From: JBMNCQ01 sp049366715
GTDB lineage: Bacteria; Bacillota; Peptococcia; Peptococcales; BICA1-8
Direction: 5' to 3'
DNA: 64,000 nt
NCBI GenBank assembly: GCA_049366715.1
Contig: JBMNCQ010000065.1
Coordinates: forward strand, 1 to 64,000
In this document: in pieces, positions 61,271 to 64,000 of the stretch
Numbering within the stretch: position 1 is the first letter of the stretch
How the letters are laid out: each line of letters opens with the position of its first letter
Position numbers and translations under genes: made by a program
The notes under the pieces: model-generated
What the model saw: the letters and a program-made list of their open reading frames with translations, nothing else
What the model was told of the DNA's origin: nothing
Database searches by the model: none

Positions 61271-62452
61271 TTGTTTGACAAGCAATTAAAGGTCCCGGCT
61301 GATTTAAAAGATTTACAGGATACGATAAAAAAAGCGCGGGCAGAGGGTAGCAAAGTGGTTTTAAAAGAAAATATCGTTTTAAATAAGGTTTCCCGGGATG
61401 AGCAGGCAGTGATTATAGATTTAGAAAATTTCAGTGAAATAAGTGAGCTAGATAAAGAAAATTTTACAGTTAAGGTGCAAGGGGGGATAAACTTTTTACA
61501 TTTTCAAACCAGATTAGCAGATTTGGGTTTTTATTTTCCTATGGATACTTATGCAAGCCGCCAAACCAGTTTAACCTATAATGTACTCCACGGACTCTTG
61601 TCCTATTCGTTAGGCGCATACGGAAACTACCGGGAGTATGTTTTAGGAATGGAAGCAGTTTTATTTAACGGCGAAATAATTAAATTAGGCGGGAAAAATA
61701 TCAAAAATGTCTCAGGCCTGGATATTATGGGGCTGTTAGTTGCTTCTAAAGAAACATTAGGAATCATGACAAGCCTGACATTACGGCTGCTGCCTTTACC
61801 GGAGGAGAAAAGGGTACTGATTATTGATTTCCCCGGTGCAGACAGCGCCCTGCAGGCTCTTGCTGAAATAAGGGAAAAAGGAATAAATCCTGCCAAATTA
61901 TTATTTGTCCGTTCCCAGGATCACAGATTATTCCCGGAATTAAATCTTCCGGGAACCGGGATACAGGTTATTGTGGAAATAGAGGGCTTTAAAGAGGCTG
62001 TTCCCAGGAGAGTGACCCTGTTAAAAGAAATCGCGTTGGATAAATATCAAGGAACTGTTAAGGCGGAGGTTGCTGCTCCGGACGGCATCCGGAAACTCTG
62101 GCAGGGAGTGAGGGAATTTCAATATTCAGCAGTTATACAGGAAGGGCAGGAGATTCTTTATAGCAGTTCATTTTCTAAACTTGCTGCTCTAGCACTTGAA
62201 TTAGAGGATTTATTAGCCGGACATAAACATTTAATGCTCCAGATTAACGGCAATACAGGGACCGGTACGATTATTCTCCCGAAGGCGGCAGGTTCCGGAG
62301 TAAAGAAAGATATTTATAAGGCTGTCGAAACGGCAGGGGGAAAAATTTTCAATAAAAACAGAGCAGTTAAGGGGCTGGATTCGATCGGGAATAAACTGAG
62401 AAAGGCTTTTGACCCCAGTGGGATATCATTTTGGGCAGGTGAGGAAAGATGA
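61271..62452 (+). CDS. GlcE-like FAD-binding subunit of a 2-hydroxyacid oxidase
   Basis: A 393-residue protein of the FAD-linked oxidase family. The FAD_binding_4 domain fills residues 10-180: VIIDLENFSEISELDKENFT, a segment with TYNVLHGLLSYSLGAYGNYR, and KLGGKNIKNVSGLDIMGLLV, the GlcE hallmark. The rest is a divergent cap. GlcE works with GlcD and GlcF in glycolate or lactate oxidation, passing electrons to quinone or other carriers. TTG start behind AGGAGGTGG. It is the first gene after the T-box leader; its stop overlaps glcD by 4 bp. Confidence 0.88.
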   Translation: MFDKQLKVPADLKDLQDTIKKARAEGSKVVLKENIVLNKVSRDEQAVIIDLENFSEISELDKENFTVKVQGGINFLHFQTRLADLGFYFPMDTYASRQTSLTYNVLHGLLSYSLGAYGNYREYVLGMEAVLFNGEIIKLGGKNIKNVSGLDIMGLLVASKETLGIMTSLTLRLLPLPEEKRVLIIDFPGADSALQALAEIREKGINPAKLLFVRSQDHRLFPELNLPGTGIQVIVEIEGFKEAVPRRVTLLKEIALDKYQGTVKAEVAAPDGIRKLWQGVREFQYSAVIQEGQEILYSSSFSKLAALALELEDLLAGHKHLMLQINGNTGTGTIILPKAAGSGVKKDIYKAVETAGGKIFNKNRAVKGLDSIGNKLRKAFDPSGISFWAGEER

Positions 62453-63834
62453 ATAATTCTCAAATCGGTTATTTACAGAAAATTGTAGGCCGGCAGAATA
62501 TGTGTAAAACAAAAGAAGAATTGCTGGTGTATGAATATGATGCCACTTTATTAAAAGGAGCTCCCGAAGTGATTATTTTTCCCGAAACTACCCGGCAGGT
62601 TTCAGAAATTTTAGCTTTTTCCTATCAGGAAGGTATTCCTGTAAATACCAGAGGTGCGGGGACCAATCTTAGCGGGGGAACTATTCCTGACCAGGGCGGG
62701 ATAGCTTTGGTTATGACGAAAATGAACAAAATTTTAGAGATGAACCTGTCTGATCAATATGTAGTGGTGGAACCGGGTGTTATTAACCAGGAATTGCAGG
62801 ATCTGCTTTTACCATACGGATATTATTATCCTCCTGACCCGGCAAGTATGAAAGCCTGTACCATTGGCGGCAATATAGGTGAATGTTCCGGCGGACCCCG
62901 GTGTCTTAAATATGGTGTTACCAGGGATTATGTGCTGGGGATGGAAATCGTTTTAAGTACAGGTGAAATAGTAGAGGTAGGCAGCAAAGATCAGGTTTAT
63001 AACGAGGACTTGGAAATATGCAAATTAATGACCGGTTCGGAAGGGACTCTGGGTGTTTTTACAAAGATATATTTAAAGATCAAGAAAATGCCTGAAGCCA
63101 GTAAGACTATGCTCTGTACATTCAACGGGGTTAAAGATGCCAGTAAAACGGTAGCCAATATTGTTAGTGCCGGTATAGTACCCACAACCTTAGAATTAAT
63201 GGATAATCTGCTTATTAATTGTGCGGAAGATTTTACAGGCCTTGGTCTGGATAGAGAGGCAGCTGCCCTTTTATTAATAGAGGTGGACGGGTTTAAAGAA
63301 GAACTTGACCGGCAGGCTCTGGTAATTCAGCAAATATGTGAAAGGAACAAAGTTAAAGAATTTAAAATTGCCCAGTCACGAACTGAGGTGGACCGGCTTT
63401 GGACGGCCAGAAGGACGGTAATAGGTGCCGTTGCCAGAAAGCGGCCTTCCTACTCTTTGCAGGATGTAACAGTGCCTCGCAATAAGCTGCCTGATATTGT
63501 AGAAGAGATCGTAAGCATTTCGGAAGAATATCAGCTTCCCATTGGCGTATTGGCTCATGCCGGTGACGGCAATCTCCATCCTTTAGTATTGTTTGACGAA
63601 AGAGATGAGGAAGAGGTTAAAAAAGTTCATGAAGCGGAATACAAGATCTGTAAAGCTGCTCTTGCCTTGGGCGGTACATTAAGCGGAGAACACGGTATCG
63701 GCTTATTAAAAAGGCCTTTCTTAGCGCAAGAGTTCTCCCCGGAGGTTCTAAAATTAAAAAAGCAGATTATGCTGGCCTTTGATCCTCAAAATATTCTTAA
63801 TCCTGATAAGATACTGGAGGTAGGAAAACAGTGA
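62449..63834 (+). CDS. GlcD-like FAD-dependent 2-hydroxyacid dehydrogenase
   Basis: A 461-residue flavoprotein of the GlcD/D-lactate dehydrogenase family. The FAD domain has TRGAGTNLSGGTIPDQGGI, PDPASMKACTIGGNIGECSG and MTGSEGTLGVFTKIYL. The C-terminal substrate/FAD-oxidase domain has AHAGDGNLHPLV and LGGTLSGEHGIGLLKRPF with metal-binding His. Substrates in the family include glycolate, D-lactate and branched 2-hydroxyacids; the choice is open here. ATGA overlaps link it to the genes on either side, so glcE-D-F is one operon under T-box control. Confidence 0.95.
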   Translation: MNNSQIGYLQKIVGRQNMCKTKEELLVYEYDATLLKGAPEVIIFPETTRQVSEILAFSYQEGIPVNTRGAGTNLSGGTIPDQGGIALVMTKMNKILEMNLSDQYVVVEPGVINQELQDLLLPYGYYYPPDPASMKACTIGGNIGECSGGPRCLKYGVTRDYVLGMEIVLSTGEIVEVGSKDQVYNEDLEICKLMTGSEGTLGVFTKIYLKIKKMPEASKTMLCTFNGVKDASKTVANIVSAGIVPTTLELMDNLLINCAEDFTGLGLDREAAALLLIEVDGFKEELDRQALVIQQICERNKVKEFKIAQSRTEVDRLWTARRTVIGAVARKRPSYSLQDVTVPRNKLPDIVEEIVSISEEYQLPIGVLAHAGDGNLHPLVLFDERDEEEVKKVHEAEYKICKAALALGGTLSGEHGIGLLKRPFLAQEFSPEVLKLKKQIMLAFDPQNILNPDKILEVGKQ

Positions 63835-64000
63835 GCATCTTGAATTGGGAAAAAAATTATGAATTATTAAATACCTGTAATAAGTGCGGCTTTTGTGTGC
63901 AAGGGTGCAGCGTTTATAAAGAACATCTGAACGAGGCCTATGGTACACGGGGCAGGTTAAGGTTAATAAAGGCAGTAGCAGACGGGGAACTGGAAAGAAC
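63831..64000 (+). CDS. GlcF-like iron-sulfur subunit, cut by window end
   Basis: The first 56 codons of a third subunit. GTG start overlaps the glcD stop by 4 bp. The visible part contains the 4Fe-4S motif CNKCGFCVQGC followed by RGRLRLIKAVADGE, typical of GlcF/LutA-type heterodisulfide-reductase-like proteins that take electrons from GlcD. The rest lies beyond the right edge. Confidence 0.9.
   Translation, partial: MSILNWEKNYELLNTCNKCGFCVQGCSVYKEHLNEAYGTRGRLRLIKAVADGELER

Overview
The window looks like a contig from an anaerobic, endospore-forming member of the Bacillota, probably Clostridia and Peptococcales-like. The DNA is AT-rich, with strong Shine-Dalgarno sites and frequent TTG/GTG starts. 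Sporulation-linked genes are present: a Spo0E-like phosphatase, a giant collagen-like surface protein and a DUF3231-like protein. Bacillota-type regulation is present too: a perfect CIRCE element, a T-box leader and many intrinsic terminators. I saw no tRNA, rRNA, CRISPR array or phage block. One 100-base run of N (22076-22175) marks an assembly gap inside the collagen-like gene.

Layout. 0.2-8.3 kb: a chemoreceptor, an AEC permease with an Lrp-type regulator, a DUF1848 protein, a complete RAYT/IS200-like element (5721-6708) plus a decayed left-end relic of the same element at 1.6 kb, a PAS-SpoIIE phosphatase and a half-size ferritin-like protein. 8.8-20.5 kb: a carboxylate-utilisation island made of an MmgE/PrpD protein, a tripartite tricarboxylate transporter (TctC-TctB-TctA), a ComA-like protein between two wrecked AbrB-type permease remnants, a divergent LysR regulator, a PrpF-type isomerase, aconitase and NADP-isocitrate dehydrogenase. 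Together these could import a tricarboxylate, isomerise it to cis-aconitate and oxidise it to 2-oxoglutarate. 21.3-26.5 kb: the collagen/beta-helix protein, a ferritin-like protein and a dead efflux-adaptor gene. 26.6-31.2 kb: release factor 3, a LysE-type exporter, a MarR regulator, and YHS and CBS proteins.

31.3-35.1 kb is a molybdate locus: an excisionase-HTH/periplasmic-binding-domain regulator, then modABC, whose leader carries 10-bp phased direct repeats. 35.3-41 kb holds acyl-CoA ligase, Tag glycosylase, NAD synthetase and an MFS exporter. 41.5-44.1 kb has two divergent XRE regulators with paired operators set in the spacers of face-to-face promoters, followed by a diguanylate cyclase and a Spo0E-like peptide. 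44.2-46.8 kb has a MocR regulator divergent from azlCD. 47.1-53.2 kb is an Opp/Nik-type ABC operon with a fused double ATPase, ending in TrmO-like and FmdE-like genes. 53.3-60.8 kb holds a 55% glutamine protein, a hybrid histidine kinase, HtrA, CIRCE-controlled HtpG, a polysaccharide deacetylase and a small membrane protein. The window closes with a T-box leader and a glcE-glcD-glcF-like 2-hydroxyacid oxidase operon, cut by the right edge.

The best candidates for undescribed biology are the ComA-containing tricarboxylate island, the phased repeats in front of modABC, the XRE/GGDEF/Spo0E block, the ABC-TrmO-FmdE operon and the T-box-controlled hydroxyacid oxidase. All functional statements rest on reading motifs by eye; no database search was run.
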